64,000 nt of DNA from Eumeta japonica (lineage: Eukaryota > Arthropoda > Insecta > Lepidoptera > Psychidae): contig BGZK01000527.1 in the NCBI GenBank assembly GCA_005406025.1, positions 306,175 to 370,174 on the forward strand. The letters are read 5' to 3'. Numbering within the stretch: the stretch's first letter is position 1; each line of letters begins with the position of its first letter. Shown piece by piece: positions 1 through 11,999 of the stretch. Below the pieces are notes generated by a model. The model made no database searches. It saw nothing but the letters and a program-made list of their open reading frames with translations, and was not told the DNA's origin. The translations under genes and the position numbers were made by a program.

Positions 1-1174
1 TTGAAGTTGTACTTGTGAAAAAAAATATAAGCGATGGTTCCGATTATGAATAAGCGACGAATAAACACTGAAAACTTAATAAAGGCAATTTAAATACTCG
101 TAAAAAATGCAAAAATGACTTTTAATATTTTTGCAGCTGTATTATTTGTGATGAAGAAATTACAATGTGATGTAAAGTAATTGGAAAGTATAATACATAA
201 TATTATTATCAAAATACAAAATAAATTATTATACAGTAATAATTAAAATTTTGCTAAACCTTCGTGGCTATTTGTATTACCGCACGTTAATAATTTCTTA
301 GAAATATATTTTTTTATAGAACAGCCTCCAAAAATTGAATGTGATCATAAAGTCTTGTGTACTTTTCGTGGACGAAGAGTATGCATCTATGGGTGAAACA
401 TACGATACGATTTTCAGTCGCAAATGCGAAGTAAGTATCGAGTAGGCGACAAGGTATAAAATGCGTTTTTTTTAAAAAGTCATTAAATGCAATGAACCAA
501 AAATCTCTCAATCAATGAAAAAGATTCTAACTGGTATTATTAAATTGAAGAACAAATACATATATGCAAAAAAGGGAGAAATAATTGTTAGAAGTTTGTT
601 ATTTTTAATAAAAGCGAATGCAAATTCGGGACGTGTACGACCAAATAGTTAAAAACACAAATAATTACAAAGATTCTAATACAAAGAATAAGTTGCCAAG
701 GACAGTTAAAAAGGATGCCGATAAAAACGCATCGAACAAAGAATTAACAAAAAGTTTGATTGACATTTTGTCAAGTGGATATAATTGCGATCATGGTCGA
801 ACTGACCGATGAGATTAAGTTTCGATGAGTTTAAATATTCCGTTGTCTCCATGTAAAGTACTTAAGAGTTTTATTTTTATTTTCATTCGCTATATCAACT
901 TGAGTTTTAAATAACCATGAGATATTGTGAGTAAATTCATCTTATTTTATATTTAACGTTTAAGTCCTCTTAGAGCTAGAAATTTTTGCCAGTAAACGTT
1001 TTATCAAAATTTACTCCAAAATTATCATAATATGCGCTGGTGCTTAAGTTCTTCAAAAAACGTCTTCTCTGAGAGCTGTATCGTAAACAATGAATCGTAA
1101 ACATAAAATGTATGAATTCTCATAAGCGTAAATATATCTTCTCATTTTTATTCAACCGGTAGATATCAAAATAA
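1..1174. other. AT-rich stretch, nothing identified
   Basis: No recognisable gene or repeat boundary. An open frame at 618-812 (+, 64 codons) is rich in Lys and Asn, as expected of AT-rich DNA by chance, and matches no family I know. Confidence 0.5.
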
Positions 1175-1881
1175 AAAAAAAATGGCAAAGAGCATGTCGG
1201 ACCATGCTCACTGTAGGGTTCCGAAGCCGTTACTACGAAGAAATGCACTACAGATGAACAAACTACGTTGTTATCCTTTTTTTCATATTTCCCGCACATA
1301 ATATAAGCATTTTAGTCGCCTATAACTAGAGAAACAAGTAAGTATCTCAAATCTTACTTTTGAACTAGTGTAAACTGAGGTGCACAAGCAAAATAGCGTA
1401 TGTTCATAGCACTTACGCTCTTTTGTTGAGAAGCGCAGTTTTTCGGCAATAACTTAAAAATGGTGTATTCGATCATGTTAAAAAAAATTTCGTTGAAAAA
1501 ACTTTCTGCAAATTTCTTAGCAATTATTTCCGAAATTATTAACGTAATCAGAAAAATTGCTTAAAAACCTTAAAAAGCTTTTAAAAAAACTATCGAAGTA
1601 TGTCTTACACATTGATATTTGCTAAAAAAATTTTTTATCAGCTTCTGTTACATGTATGGTGCGCCCCTTAGAAATATTTATTTTTGTTATTTAACTACGA
1701 AACTAAGTAGCAGCTTATGCAAGACACCTAGACTCCGAATTGCGTCAATGAACATTTTGTAGTTTTTGAATGAAATGCCTGTGACAAGCGGATGAATGGA
1801 CATACGGACGAACGGACGGACGGAAAGGACGAAACTATAAAGATTCCGTTTTTTGCCATTTTGGATTGGAACCCTAAAAAT
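1175..1881 (+). repeat. Interspersed repeat family B, copy 1
   Basis: The left end reads GCATGTCGGACCATGCTCAC followed by GTAGGGTTCCGAAGC. The right end holds GGACGGACGG and then TTCCGTTTTTTGCCATTTTG and GGAACCCT. A second copy lies in inverted orientation at 48476-49243 and shares both ends. From memory this resembles a very common lepidopteran repeat; I cannot assign its class. Open frames inside it look incidental. Confidence 0.65.
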
Positions 1882-2007
1882 GTGATTAATGAATAAATCA
1901 ATACAAAATTTCATCTGGGGATACCTGTTTTTGGGGTTTGGCACTAGAATTTGTGCTAGAATATAAGAATTCTGTGTAACAACGAGTAGGTATCTAATCG
2001 TTAGATT

Positions 2008-2325
2008 TTATTGCGGGTAATGTTGGTATGTCTCCACAAAGGTATTTGTATTTTGTGACGCCCTGTACCAAGTAACTTGAAACGATCGATTTATCGTTAG
2101 CGATACAATGAGCTTCGGGGGCTTCATTAGAAATGGCGCTTGTCTGTATCCAAATTTTAGCGGAATCGGGCCTTTATATTGGTTCTGGGAGTCTGTTGTA
2201 TCATTTTCATTTGTAGCGAATGATTCATTCGAGCAGAATATATCACAACAATTTTTAGAATCGGCTAAACGTAAATTATAAAGTTTGTCCTTTTCTTTCT
2301 TATTTTGTAGACACAAGTAACACAT
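2008..2325 (-). other. Unrecognised open frame, 105 codons
   Basis: On the minus strand an ATG at 2325 opens a frame of 105 codons, ending with TAA at 2008. That is long for DNA this AT-rich. The N-terminus reads MCYLCLQNKKEKDKLYNL; its CxxC only loosely recalls the start of a ZAD zinc-finger domain, and the remaining expected cysteines and zinc fingers are absent. No signal peptide or membrane segment is evident. It could be a lone exon, part of an unknown transposon, or chance. Confidence 0.15.
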
Positions 2326-2380
2326 TTCGTCCAAAGAAAAACACACGCCAAAAATAACAGATTATGATCAGTGTATGTAA

Positions 2381-2760
2381 GCAGAATTTCTCAGTCTGTT
2401 GTTATATTGTGAGCAACACAGCTAAAAGCTTTACACGAACTAGTATCAAAATTGTGATTAGACAGTGATCACCACATGGAAGCTATGGATGCAGTATTTC
2501 TCAGTTTGGATTACTATTACATTGTGTGCTCCAAAGGTAATGGCATATTTTACATACAAGTATCGCCATATGGACGCAGCATTATTCACTTACTATTGTA
2601 CACGTACATCAGCGGTATATCTCACATTACACGTGACTTCATGATCACTGTTAATACGCAGCGTTTTTTACTGGCTGTAAAATTGTGATCTCTGCATTAG
2701 CATTATATCTCATGTATAAGTTCGTGATTACCGCAAAATACAGCATATTTCACTTGATAT
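2381..2760. repeat. Degenerate tandem repeat, period about 83 bp
   Basis: A motif like GCAG(A/C/T)ATTTxTCA recurs near 2381, 2491, 2576, 2658 and 2741, often after GTGATCAC or GTGATTAC. The last spacings are 85, 82 and 83 bp. The units are strongly diverged, so this is an old satellite-like array. Confidence 0.4.
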
Positions 2761-2913
2761 ATCAATAAACACCCGTTGTGATTCCCAAAGGACTTCAGAT
2801 ACGTGGGGTACCCTAAATGTTTCGCGTAACTCGTAACTAAAACAATTAAAATGTAAAGTATAATATTTATTGGTTTTCAAATTATTCCCCATAAAATTTT
2901 ACACACTTTTAAA

Positions 2914-3830
2914 TTACTTTTGAAAACATGAGGACCGTTGGTCTGAGGGCATGTTTTGCACGTGCTGGTTGAAAGCTATCACGGCCTCTTCTGGCCCTGT
3001 AAATGTCAAAACCAAATCATCAAATTTTTGATTTTTATGAAAACGAAGAATTCGCATGATGCTAGGTTCGGAGTGAATGCGAAGTAGGTCACGAGGTTTA
3101 CTTTTTTGGAAGTTAAAAAAATATATCGTCTTGTTCGCGGTGTGCTGCGAAGCACTGACATGGTGCAATGGGATGCGAATTCTTGGTTGTGTTTCTCTAA
3201 CTTTTTTTAAGATACTGGGCACACAAATGGCAGTGTACCACTCAGAATTGATTGTCCTTTGCTCTTCAAGTAGGATCGTGCAGACAGAACCGGTCTTGGA
3301 GAAAAAAATGGACATTATTACCTACCTACGATTTTCGCCTGCCTCGATTTTGTTGGTTTGCTGTGGCCTTCGAACACCCATACAGAAGGCTGTTGCTTCC
3401 TTTCCAGCATGTAACAATACAACCATGTTTCATCTTCAGTCACGATGTCATACACGGCATTTGAACGTCCGTGATCGTACTTTAACAACATTTTTTTATA
3501 CCAGTCAACTAGGGTCTATTTATGTTTGGGAGTAAGTTCATGAGGAATCCAACAGCAATAAAGTTTTCTAACTTTTTAATGTTGATGTAATGATTTTAGA
3601 ATTTGGCTCATACCAATCCCCTCATTTCGTCGAATCTCCTCATAGGAGATATGCCGGTTTTCTTCAATGAATTGGCTGACAATAGCCACATTTTCCTCGG
3701 TGATCGCAATTGAGGACCGACCTTCACGAATTTTATTATGGAGAAAAACACGGCCACGATAAAATTGTGCAAACCTTAGTACTCAAATGAAGTGCTTCCC
3801 TCCTAAAAGAATTTTGAAAACGAGCAGTGC
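2914..3830 (-). pseudogene. Mariner-family transposase relic
   Basis: Conceptual translation of the minus strand gives mariner/Tc1 transposase blocks in the right order across several frames. There is a helix-turn-helix-like part (about 3640-3760, ENRHISYEEIRRNEGIGMSQ). The first catalytic block, TEDETWLYCY then KQQPSVWVF, is at about 3380-3450. The C-terminal part at 2914-3315 has EQRTINSEWYTAICVP and PLHHVSASQHTA, where the second catalytic Asp is replaced (HHV instead of HHD). An EEAVIAFNQHV block lies near the end. Frameshifts and stops separate the blocks, so no active enzyme is made. Terminal inverted repeats were not found. Confidence 0.8.
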
Positions 3831-5445
3831 AATCTTGCAGAGATTGAACTTTTAAATTTATAAAAACTCATCGCTCTTAAATCTATTCGCGTTAATTTCA
3901 TTTTTGCTACGGACGACAAACTTCAAACTTGTATTTAAAGCAATTGACACATGATTTCCCGTCAAAACATATTTTAATCAACGAATGAGTTTATTACGTT
4001 TTAAAAAATACATCAATCAAAATTCCAACATTTATGAATGGTTTAGTGTGCTGTATGTAGACATCAACATCGTCGCAAGTTATAACTGGGGTAAATAGCC
4101 GACCTGTAACATACTCTCTTAGGAAAAATATATTCGTTATTCTTGTAAAAGAGGATAAGAAATGAAGAAATATAAGCACTTCAAATCAAAATGTCTAATT
4201 ATGACTTAGAATCACAAAAGTGCAGATATTATGGTTATCATAATAATTGTTGTCAAGTGTCCTTTTATACATTCTCTATAGCAATAGTGCCTTTAGGTAC
4301 AACTTTGATACGTTAAAATCTGAACTGACTTTAGTAGTTAAAATCCTCGTACTTAATGTCAATCGCAATGCCAGTATCGCGCACAAACGTTTAATTTTCG
4401 TATTCGTCGTTCGGGTCGTAGACAAAAGTTTTAAAACGTGCATAGCCTTTCTAATAATTGAATATGTCTAGAAATAGTTGTAATTTTTATACCTGTATAA
4501 CATGATGTAGGCATATGATATTTTATTTCGAAATTAAGCTTATTATAATATCTATATCTTCTAGTAATCCGAGTTTTACCAGTGATGTTTAATTTCTTGT
4601 GCCGTTTCATATAATATGATAAACTATCGTTGGTTTTACTACCCACACATATAAATTTCGATTTTTGTATTTCCTGGATTGGTCATAAAATATACAATAG
4701 TAGGAATTTTGCAGATGATGTGGGATAAATCAATAGACGAGGCAATAAAAGTTGACCAGCCCTCTAGCCATAGAAGCACTATCGCGTTTACATCTAAGTT
4801 CATTTTCAATTACTCAACAGCGCCCTCTCGTATTTTGCAGTCGATAAATGAAGCTCCCTGCTTGAGTCGGCAGCCGTCGGCGTCAAAGCAGGAGTTTGAT
4901 CACGTCTTACACAAATTGTGTTTACTAGCATTTCGATATGAATTTGCCAATGGACCGCGCGGCGTCCGCATCATTGTTATAATCATGTATTAGCAAAGTG
5001 CAGTACGATGTCCTTGTGTCTTAAGAGTGGATTTGTATTATCATTATTCATTACCAGTGTTAAATATTAAGAGTAAAACAAGTTTACTGTCAATGCATAT
5101 ATATACATTGATTATAAAAAAATTCATGCATCACACAAATAATGTCTTTTTAATAGAAAAGTATAAAATATAAAAGGATATTTTTTATAATATCAAATTA
5201 ACTTATGATTACTTATATTCATATAGATTATTATTTCAATCATGAGAACTCCATTTATTTGTCTTAGAATCATTGTAAAATAGGGAGTTTTAAAATCAAT
5301 ATTTAAGGTTATATAATTGTACAAAATGGTGGCACCTTTGTACAGCCTAGTGAGCTTTTTAAATTACATAGTATTAATGATATCTGCAAAAAGGTTTGCG
5401 TGTGTGCTAAAAACTATTATAACAAAAACGTCAGTGAAAATAAAG
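3831..5445. other. AT-rich stretch, nothing identified
   Basis: No gene or repeat recognised. A frame at 4679-4993 (+, starting at TTG) runs 104 codons through a slightly GC-richer patch (4800-4990). It has no family resemblance and no convincing start, so I do not call it. Confidence 0.4.
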
Positions 5446-5453
5446 GTTGTATG
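5446..5453. repeat. Target-site duplication, left
   Basis: GTTGTATG immediately precedes the hAT-like terminus CAGGGCCC and is repeated exactly at 7578-7585. An 8-bp duplication is diagnostic of the hAT superfamily. Confidence 0.85.
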
Positions 5454-7577
5454 CAGGGCCCGATCTAGCTGTTTAGCCGCTCCGGGCAAAGATAATTTTT
5501 GCCGCCCTTTACATACATAAAACCATATAAAAGTCATAAGCTAGTTATGTTGAGGGATGTTAAGTATACAAGTACCTACATAAAATACTGTTATTGTTGG
5601 GATTGTACCTACTTATAATATTCACGTCAGTCTATTGGGCCTTCTGAAGAAGTACCTATATGTACGTTGATGAGTGTTTTTATGTTAGTAAGTATACAAT
5701 GTAGGTCTTTTAAAAAAATTCACGGAAGCTACTGAATGGATTGATATATCTTTTTATCGACATAATTATGTACCTTTCGACTTTCATCGTCGTCAACCTA
5801 TTGCGACTTACCGCTGCGTATGGGTCTCTTTTCCCTTGTGCTATTTTTCCCTGTCTCGGGCTAATCTTGTCTATGTACGATGACCCTTTAACTAAATGAA
5901 CAATTAATATTTTTCATCAAAATCATTTCAGAAGTTAAAAAAATTAGGATCAAGCTGTTTAATTGTGTATTATGGTCAATAGGTTCATATGTATTTAAGT
6001 TAAGGTTCATACGGTACGTATAAAAAGACACAACAAAAGATTTGTTTTAAAATTTAATGATAAAAAAACAATTATGTTACTACAATAAAATCAGTCATTT
6101 TTAAAATAATGAAATTGTGTAAATTAAGCAGTTTTCGGAGTTTAAATCCCACCTCGTAATTATAGTAATTTTTTAGTTAATTTTAGCTTAAGACATCATA
6201 ATAATGTATTGTATTAATCACCTTAACAAATTTTGTTATTTGAAATTATTATTATTTTTCTTATTATTAATACTAATAATTAAAATATTAATTGACTAGA
6301 ATTTATTTTAATTTTATGGATTTTAAGTTAATTTAATATTCGTAGAATTAAATTTGATTTTAATAATTTTTTTCAAGATTATATTACTCTCCCAATTTTT
6401 GTTTATTTGTAATGCAATTTATTTATGTGTCAAAAATTCTCCCTAAAATAATAATAATCATTTACATATTTACAATAATGACATGATCGTCATTTTGACG
6501 ATACGCAATGAAGAAACGTGGTATAGCTGAATTGGCTGTACGACGTATCTTAAAGACAGATAATTATATTGCGTATAGCTAAAATAGCTATACAGATCCT
6601 CATTCTAACAAAATTTATCTCTCCATGCAGTTCAAAAATGTAAAATCGGCAGAAAATTCAGATGAATTTTTTTGTATTCTAGTTTCTAAGTTCTAGTCTA
6701 GTTGGTTCCTTATTTCCTATTTAGGTATTTTTTTCTTCTTAGTGTTCCATAAAATTTCAAAAGTATCGATACTTAACTTGATAACAGTATCGTATCAGAT
6801 TTATCGATATCGAGAAAAGTATCGATATTGTTCGGTATCGAGTATTTTTTAATCCATTTTTAAAAGTTCCGATTGAGTAAAATCCGTATTATCAAATATT
6901 ATCTGAGAAATTTCGGAACTTGGAGTTCGAAACTTATCACCAATGAGACACTTAATAATGGTATCAAACTAACTAAATTTAAATTTCAACGTATTAAATT
7001 GTTGGTACAAAAATTAATTAGAGCAATAGTAAAAAAGTAAATCAAGATTGAACTGTTTTAAATCTTTTTTTACTTAATTGATAAAAATAAATCTAGTAAA
7101 TAGGTACCAATCACAAGAAACTGACTACACACGCTCTAAACATAAACTATTATCTATAGAAGGGTAATTCCCTACAACCCAAATCTAAGTATGTGACTTA
7201 AATTTTGTTAAAAATATCGAGTACTTATAAAAGTATCGATACCTCAAAAATATCGGAATAAAAGTATCGTGTTCAAATATACTTAGTATCGAAATGAAAG
7301 TATCGATACTACTCAGATATCGGTATTTATTGCGGATCTCTACATCTTCTTTCTTTCTTTCGAACTAAAATAATTCATCTAAGTAAAATACTTAAATATT
7401 TCCACTATCCAACCTGAAGTAGGTTGGAAGGTGGCACATAAAATTCTCAATCTAACAACTTGGGTGGTGGATGGCTAATGGCTAGGTTAGAAGATAAGAA
7501 TAAGTCAATTTTGCCGCCCCTCATTTTTTGCCGCTCTGGGCAAATGCCCGGCTTGCCCCCCCTTAGATCGGGCCCTG
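5454..7577. mobile_element. Non-autonomous hAT DNA transposon
   Basis: The ends are a 14-bp perfect terminal inverted repeat, CAGGGCCCGATCTA at 5454 and its reverse complement ending at 7577. Both ends are flanked by GTTGTATG. Subterminal GC-rich blocks near each end share GCCGCTCYGGGCAAA and TTTTGCCGCCC. The 2.1-kb interior is AT-rich and contains no transposase-like frame, so the element must have moved with enzyme supplied elsewhere. About 0.6 kb of it is a second, nested element (6740-7342). Confidence 0.85.
6740..7342. mobile_element. Nested TATCGATA-rich element
   Basis: Both ends carry clusters of the palindrome TATCGATA or its half CGATA (6765-6845 and 7215-7330). The termini TAGTGTTCC and (reverse complement) TAGAGATCC match at 7 of 9 positions. 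Flanking octamers tttcttct (6732-6739) and catcttct (7343-7350) agree at 6 of 8, consistent with an old 8-bp hAT-type target duplication. There is no coding capacity. The boundaries are inferred by eye. Confidence 0.5.
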
Positions 7578-7585
7578 GTTGTATG
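7578..7585. repeat. Target-site duplication, right
   Basis: GTTGTATG, an exact copy of 5446-5453, abuts the right terminus of the hAT element. Confidence 0.85.
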
Positions 7586-8149
7586 AGCTCATATTCAATC
7601 AAGAGTTGTCAGAATATTTCGTTTATAAGATCGACATTAATGCTATATGATATCTTTATGCAATAGATTTAAATTAAAATAAATTTTCATTAGTTTTTGC
7701 ATAATACACCGTAGTTGGTATAGGTAAATACTAAATGCGATAGAGGCTCGACTGCGCAACTATCCAGTATTTATATTTGTTTCCAAATAATAATATCAAG
7801 ATTAATTTAAGATGTCCAGCAAAATCTATTAGCAAGATTTGTAACTACAGTAGATTCAATTTGAGATGTTTTTTATTAATATAGATTTATTATGTACAAT
7901 TAAAATGTATAATCAACGTTTTGTCATTTTTCAACTCAAGATTATTAGTAATTTGTTAAGTTAATTGTGATAGGTCTATTTTGGTGAAATTGTTATTTTA
8001 TTTTATTCTATTTTATTTTTGTAATTACAAAGTACAAATTCACAAGCAACAAAAAATTCACAAAAGCAAAAAAAAATCAACATAAAATCACAGTCATTGT
8101 TATTGGATATCTATGAAGTTTACTTAGTGTGTAACTATACATGGAATTT
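7586..8149. other. AT-rich stretch, nothing identified
   Basis: Low-complexity A/T-rich DNA with no recognisable gene or repeat. Confidence 0.5.
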
Positions 8150-8400
8150 TATCCCAAATTTTTTCGCAACTATTTATAATATTGTCCCCTTAAAAATAAT
8201 TTTGTCAAAGAAACCATAGTCAATGCAATAGGCGTCTTTCAGAAAAATAGCTTAGAACATCTACGTAGAAATATCGTACTGACAGCCTTAAAACAGCTGA
8301 CGCGTAGGTACTGCTTCGCAAGCGCTGCGCGGGTGTCCGCCCGATCACGCCCGCGCTTCCAGTTTGTCCGAGCATTAATTAGGGTTTTGTCTATACCATT
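8150..8400 (+). repeat. Interspersed repeat family D, copy 1
   Basis: This aligns with both ends of 42085-42845. Shared blocks include AGAAACCATAGTCAATG (copy 2: AGAAACTACAGTCATTG), TTAGAACAT and a GC-rich right end finishing GAGCATTAATTAGGGTT (copy 2: GAGCATTTATTAGGGTT). Copy 1 lacks about 500 bp that copy 2 has in the middle. The family is not recognised. Confidence 0.6.
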
Positions 8401-8533
8401 TATATTATTTATAAGCATATTATCAATGATATATTTTTGTTGTAGTTACTTTGGCAAAGTTGTTCTAAAAAAAGAAATTATTAATATTTGAGAAAAAATG
8501 CATGATAAAATACATCCTATATAAGTAACTTGA

Positions 8534-8722
8534 TTAAGTACAGCCGCTATTGTTCCAAATGATCGAGCTTTTACACTCGGAGGTCAAAGTTGTCTCAAAA
8601 TCATCAAACTCGGGTACTCCATATAATTCATCATACTCATTAGAGGGCACAGAAAATACTACCTGTATTGATGATTCTTGAAATACTGTCAGTTTCAATG
8701 GGGGACCAATTCTAAATGTTAT
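8534..8722 (-). other. Possible 3'-terminal coding exon
   Basis: The minus strand shows a good splice-acceptor context ending at 8723. It has a CTAAC branch-point-like motif about 30 nt upstream, then GTTCTTTACCGTTGTAG. After it a frame of 62 codons runs to TAA at 8534. The peptide (IGPPLKLTVFQES, then YDELYGVPEFDDFET) has balanced acidic and hydrophobic composition, unlike the Lys/Asn-rich chance frames nearby. No domain is recognised, no upstream exon was located, and no poly(A) signal was confirmed. It could also be a transposon fragment. Confidence 0.25.
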
Positions 8723-9689
8723 CTACAACGGTAAAGAACAGCACGAACTCTCAGTTAGACTGACTTCAGAAATCTTGGCAAGCGGTATTGATATCACTAT
8801 ATCGGAATATTAAATTTAACAGCACAGCGGCAGAATCCAATTTCTATTCAGTTTGTGATTGGGCTGTTGTGTAAGAGCATTTTAAGCCATATGTCAGTCG
8901 CTGCCTAAGGTCTACGTTTTACTGACCTAATGTTCTATTTTATAAGAGATAATTTGAAAATATTATGAAAAAAAAAATGTGTCACGCACTTAAAGTGGTA
9001 TAATGCTCAAAGCTGTTTGAACTTTTATTATACTAATCAGCTTTTTTACTTATTTTATAAAAGCATTATAAATATCCATGCGGATGTGAGAAGTGTTTAA
9101 TTATTGCGACCCCTTAATATGAGAACGATTATGGCTAAGTCTCTCTTAGCTTATCGATATTCTTTTCTGATCTATTTTTATTATATTTTTTAATTTTATT
9201 GTATTGTGGCAACTAACATCCATTATATATGCAATAGTACAGAGTTAGTTTACTTATATTTGCATATAAATGATTTACGTGGTAAAAAAATATTACGTTG
9301 TAACGTTTTCAAATTATTTCTTTTACAAAATATTATTTATAAATATAAATCCATAGATACACAAACAAAATTAGCAATATACGGGCACACGAAATTAAAT
9401 ACGATGTGTATCATTCAGAAAAATAATGATTCAAAGAAAAATATTTAGGTTCACTTAGAGAAAACAAGTAGCTCGTACATCCTGACTGTCACATGTGTTT
9501 GTTTAGGAGTGCTATTTAAAATAACAATTTCTATTATATAAATGCGAATCCCAATAGTATTTGAACCCTAAGTTCACGGTCAAGGACGAAACCGTTACTC
9601 GCAAGCGATTTGTCAATAAAAGACACGGCCGGTAACATTATTGTATTTACGACGAAAAAGCTAGAAAATAACAATGCAATGGGAGCACT

Positions 9690-9690
<1 letters not shown>
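8723..9690. other. AT-rich stretch, nothing identified
   Basis: An 80-codon frame at 9206-9448 (+) is rich in Ile, Asn and Lys and looks like chance. No repeat boundary was recognised. Confidence 0.5.

Positions 9691-9732
<42 letters not shown>
9691..9732. repeat. Compound microsatellite (TACA)n(TA)n
   Basis: About six TACA/CATA units run directly into a TA dinucleotide tract. Confidence 0.9.
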
Positions 9733-9849
9733 GAGATAATCGTACTTTATAAATATACGTTTAATGATGGGAGATGGAAAATGACGTCACGCTGCGTTAT
9801 TTTACACGGGAAAATTAGGTGAAATGGACACTCACCATTTCAACCATTG

Positions 9850-9934
9850 TACTTGTTCAATAAATGTACGAAACGATTCTAATATCCACTCACAATGGAT
9901 ATAAGAATTGTTTTATACATTTATTGAACAAGTA
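9850..9934. repeat. Inverted repeat, about 40-bp arms
   Basis: The left arm from TACTTGTTCAATAAATGTA (9850) pairs with the right arm ending at 9934. Over about 40 bp there are only a few mismatches, around a loop of about 5 nt. A shorter hairpin (GAAATGG/CCATTTC, 9822-9842) sits just upstream. It may be a tiny foldback element. Confidence 0.75.
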
Positions 9935-10114
9935 TATTAAAAGTGATTATTTTGATAGAAAATGAATGGATGTGTTTCTAACAAATGTGTTTCTAACAAT
10001 ATGAGTAAGTGCTTCATGTAGAGAGTCAATTATTCAAATTATTAAATAAATAATTTAAAAGCAATTCATTTATAACTACGACAGCCGAATATCAATTAAA
10101 TGTTTTTTTTACTA

Positions 10115-10117
<3 letters not shown>

Positions 10118-10188
<71 letters not shown>
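10118..10188. repeat. (AT)n microsatellite
   Basis: Uninterrupted AT dinucleotides for about 70 bp. Confidence 0.95.
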
Positions 10189-10189
<1 letters not shown>

Positions 10190-11689
10190 TATAAAATGCT
10201 CACCTTCGTTAGCCATCGGTCGCAATTCGAGTCATCTCAGTCCCACTCGCACAAAATATGACAATATATCTCACTCACGGGCGGGAACATGTGCTATTGT
10301 TGACTTAAAATAAATATTAAAAATGAGTTGATATTTACAATATTTCTTATTCTTCACGTTTGTTGAGTAAATTGCGCGTGAATTTTCGTAAACACACTGG
10401 CAATCAGTCTTCAACCCACTAAATTAAAATTCAGATAAATGCCCTAAAGAATTCGCACTGTGACGTATCTACCTTAGCTCTAGATAACATCATTGCTACT
10501 AACTATTTTGTGCACAAATTTTGTACCATGATATTGACATATTTATTGTTGCTTTTCACTAATGTCTAAACTACATTTTTATTATTTGAAAGCAGCGCGA
10601 GATTAATTAAATTATAAATCGTCAATTTACATTTATTCCAAACCTTGACGCAGGCAACGAAATAATGAATCATAACATGGATGTACTCTTCAAGTGGTTA
10701 ATCTGTATCCCTATTCTGAATTATTAGAATATAAGTTAAATTACAATTAAGAAAATAATAAGATTTTATCGGTATTCGTTCATTATAAATTACAATATAG
10801 AATATGTTCTAGCAGGTTTATATTTCCTTCTTTAGATGGCGATTATAGATATACATTATCGAGTTCCTCTGCTTCCTCTCCTTCCGGCGAATGGTCGCCA
10901 GGGGTTGCCCGCTAACTGAGACTGAATATCAGTATTTGGGGTTGCTATTTATTGCCGAAACGATAAGTTTAAAATACTCTTATTTAGATCATATCGAATA
11001 AGCACCAATATTCTGATAAATATTTAAAATTTAAATTAAATTATTACTGGGATCTTGTCGATTCTCACACTACATAATATAGTAAATTTTACATTATCAG
11101 AGTGGAAAGTTTTTGTGAATTGCGTTGCGTAAATTTTGGAAATTAAACAAAAAAAGATTAAAAAGTGAAAAGAGCCCCTGGTAATAAACAATGTATATAC
11201 TCAAATTGGTTATATAAAAATATGGACGTGATTTATTTGCATTTGAAAAAATTGACTGCTCAGAACAACACAAAATTTCTATTTATCGCTTTATTTACAA
11301 ATAAAGGTGACAATGATAAATGGGTAGAATGTTTCTCAATCATGGGCTGCAGATACATAAAATTCTATTGATTCAATGAAAGTTAGTCTTTTTTGCGATC
11401 GTAATTAACAAATAAAGTGAAAAAAGTGGTTACTTAGTGAGTTTTCACGATTGTGCAAATTAGAACGTAATAATATTTTACACAGAAAACACTTGCTCAC
11501 GCACAAACTATATTTAAGTAATAATATTATTTAATTAAAAATGTTAGTATAAAATTAAATATTATTTTTTATATTGATTTCTAATTTTTTGTACATAAAA
11601 ATAAGTAGAAATTTCGAATACGTCTGGTGTTTACAAAACGACATACCCATAATGGTGTAGCATAATCTCATATATAAAAAATATCAGCA

Positions 11690-11692
<3 letters not shown>
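10189..11692. other. AT-rich stretch, nothing firm
   Basis: A small GC-richer patch at 10860-10925 stands out from the AT-rich surroundings and may be a repeat scrap. The 68-codon frame at 11165-11371 (+) is unrecognised and has the composition of chance. Confidence 0.4.

Positions 11693-11744
<52 letters not shown>
11693..11744. repeat. (AT)n microsatellite
   Basis: About 50 bp of AT dinucleotides. Confidence 0.95.
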
Positions 11745-11746
<2 letters not shown>

Positions 11747-11839
11747 AATATAAAACATTAGAACCCGGTATGTCTACTATATTTAAAGTATGAACAAAAA
11801 AGCGAGAGGGGACGATAAGAAAAAGTAATGTAAGAGAAT

Positions 11840-11900
11840 CGAACGATTTTAAAATTTTTGTGTGATGTGATGTTTGTCAGACAAAATTTAAAATCGTTCG
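11840..11900. repeat. Inverted repeat, 14-bp perfect arms
   Basis: CGAACGATTTTAAA at 11840 is mirrored by its reverse complement ending at 11900, with about 33 nt between the arms. Confidence 0.75.
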
Positions 11901-11999
11901 TCGGGCGCACATCTCTGAGTTTATTGAATAGAGTTTAATGGTGTTCAGCATTTGTTCTAGCTTCGTATATATGTATTGGAACCGTTGGCGTTAATTAAT

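Noticed and set aside
3077..3535. 152-codon plus frame
   Set aside because: Antisense to the mariner relic, whose minus-strand blocks are recognisable.
4679..4993. 104-codon plus frame as a gene
   Set aside because: It begins at TTG, lacks a recognisable domain and lies in a patch that may simply be less AT-rich.
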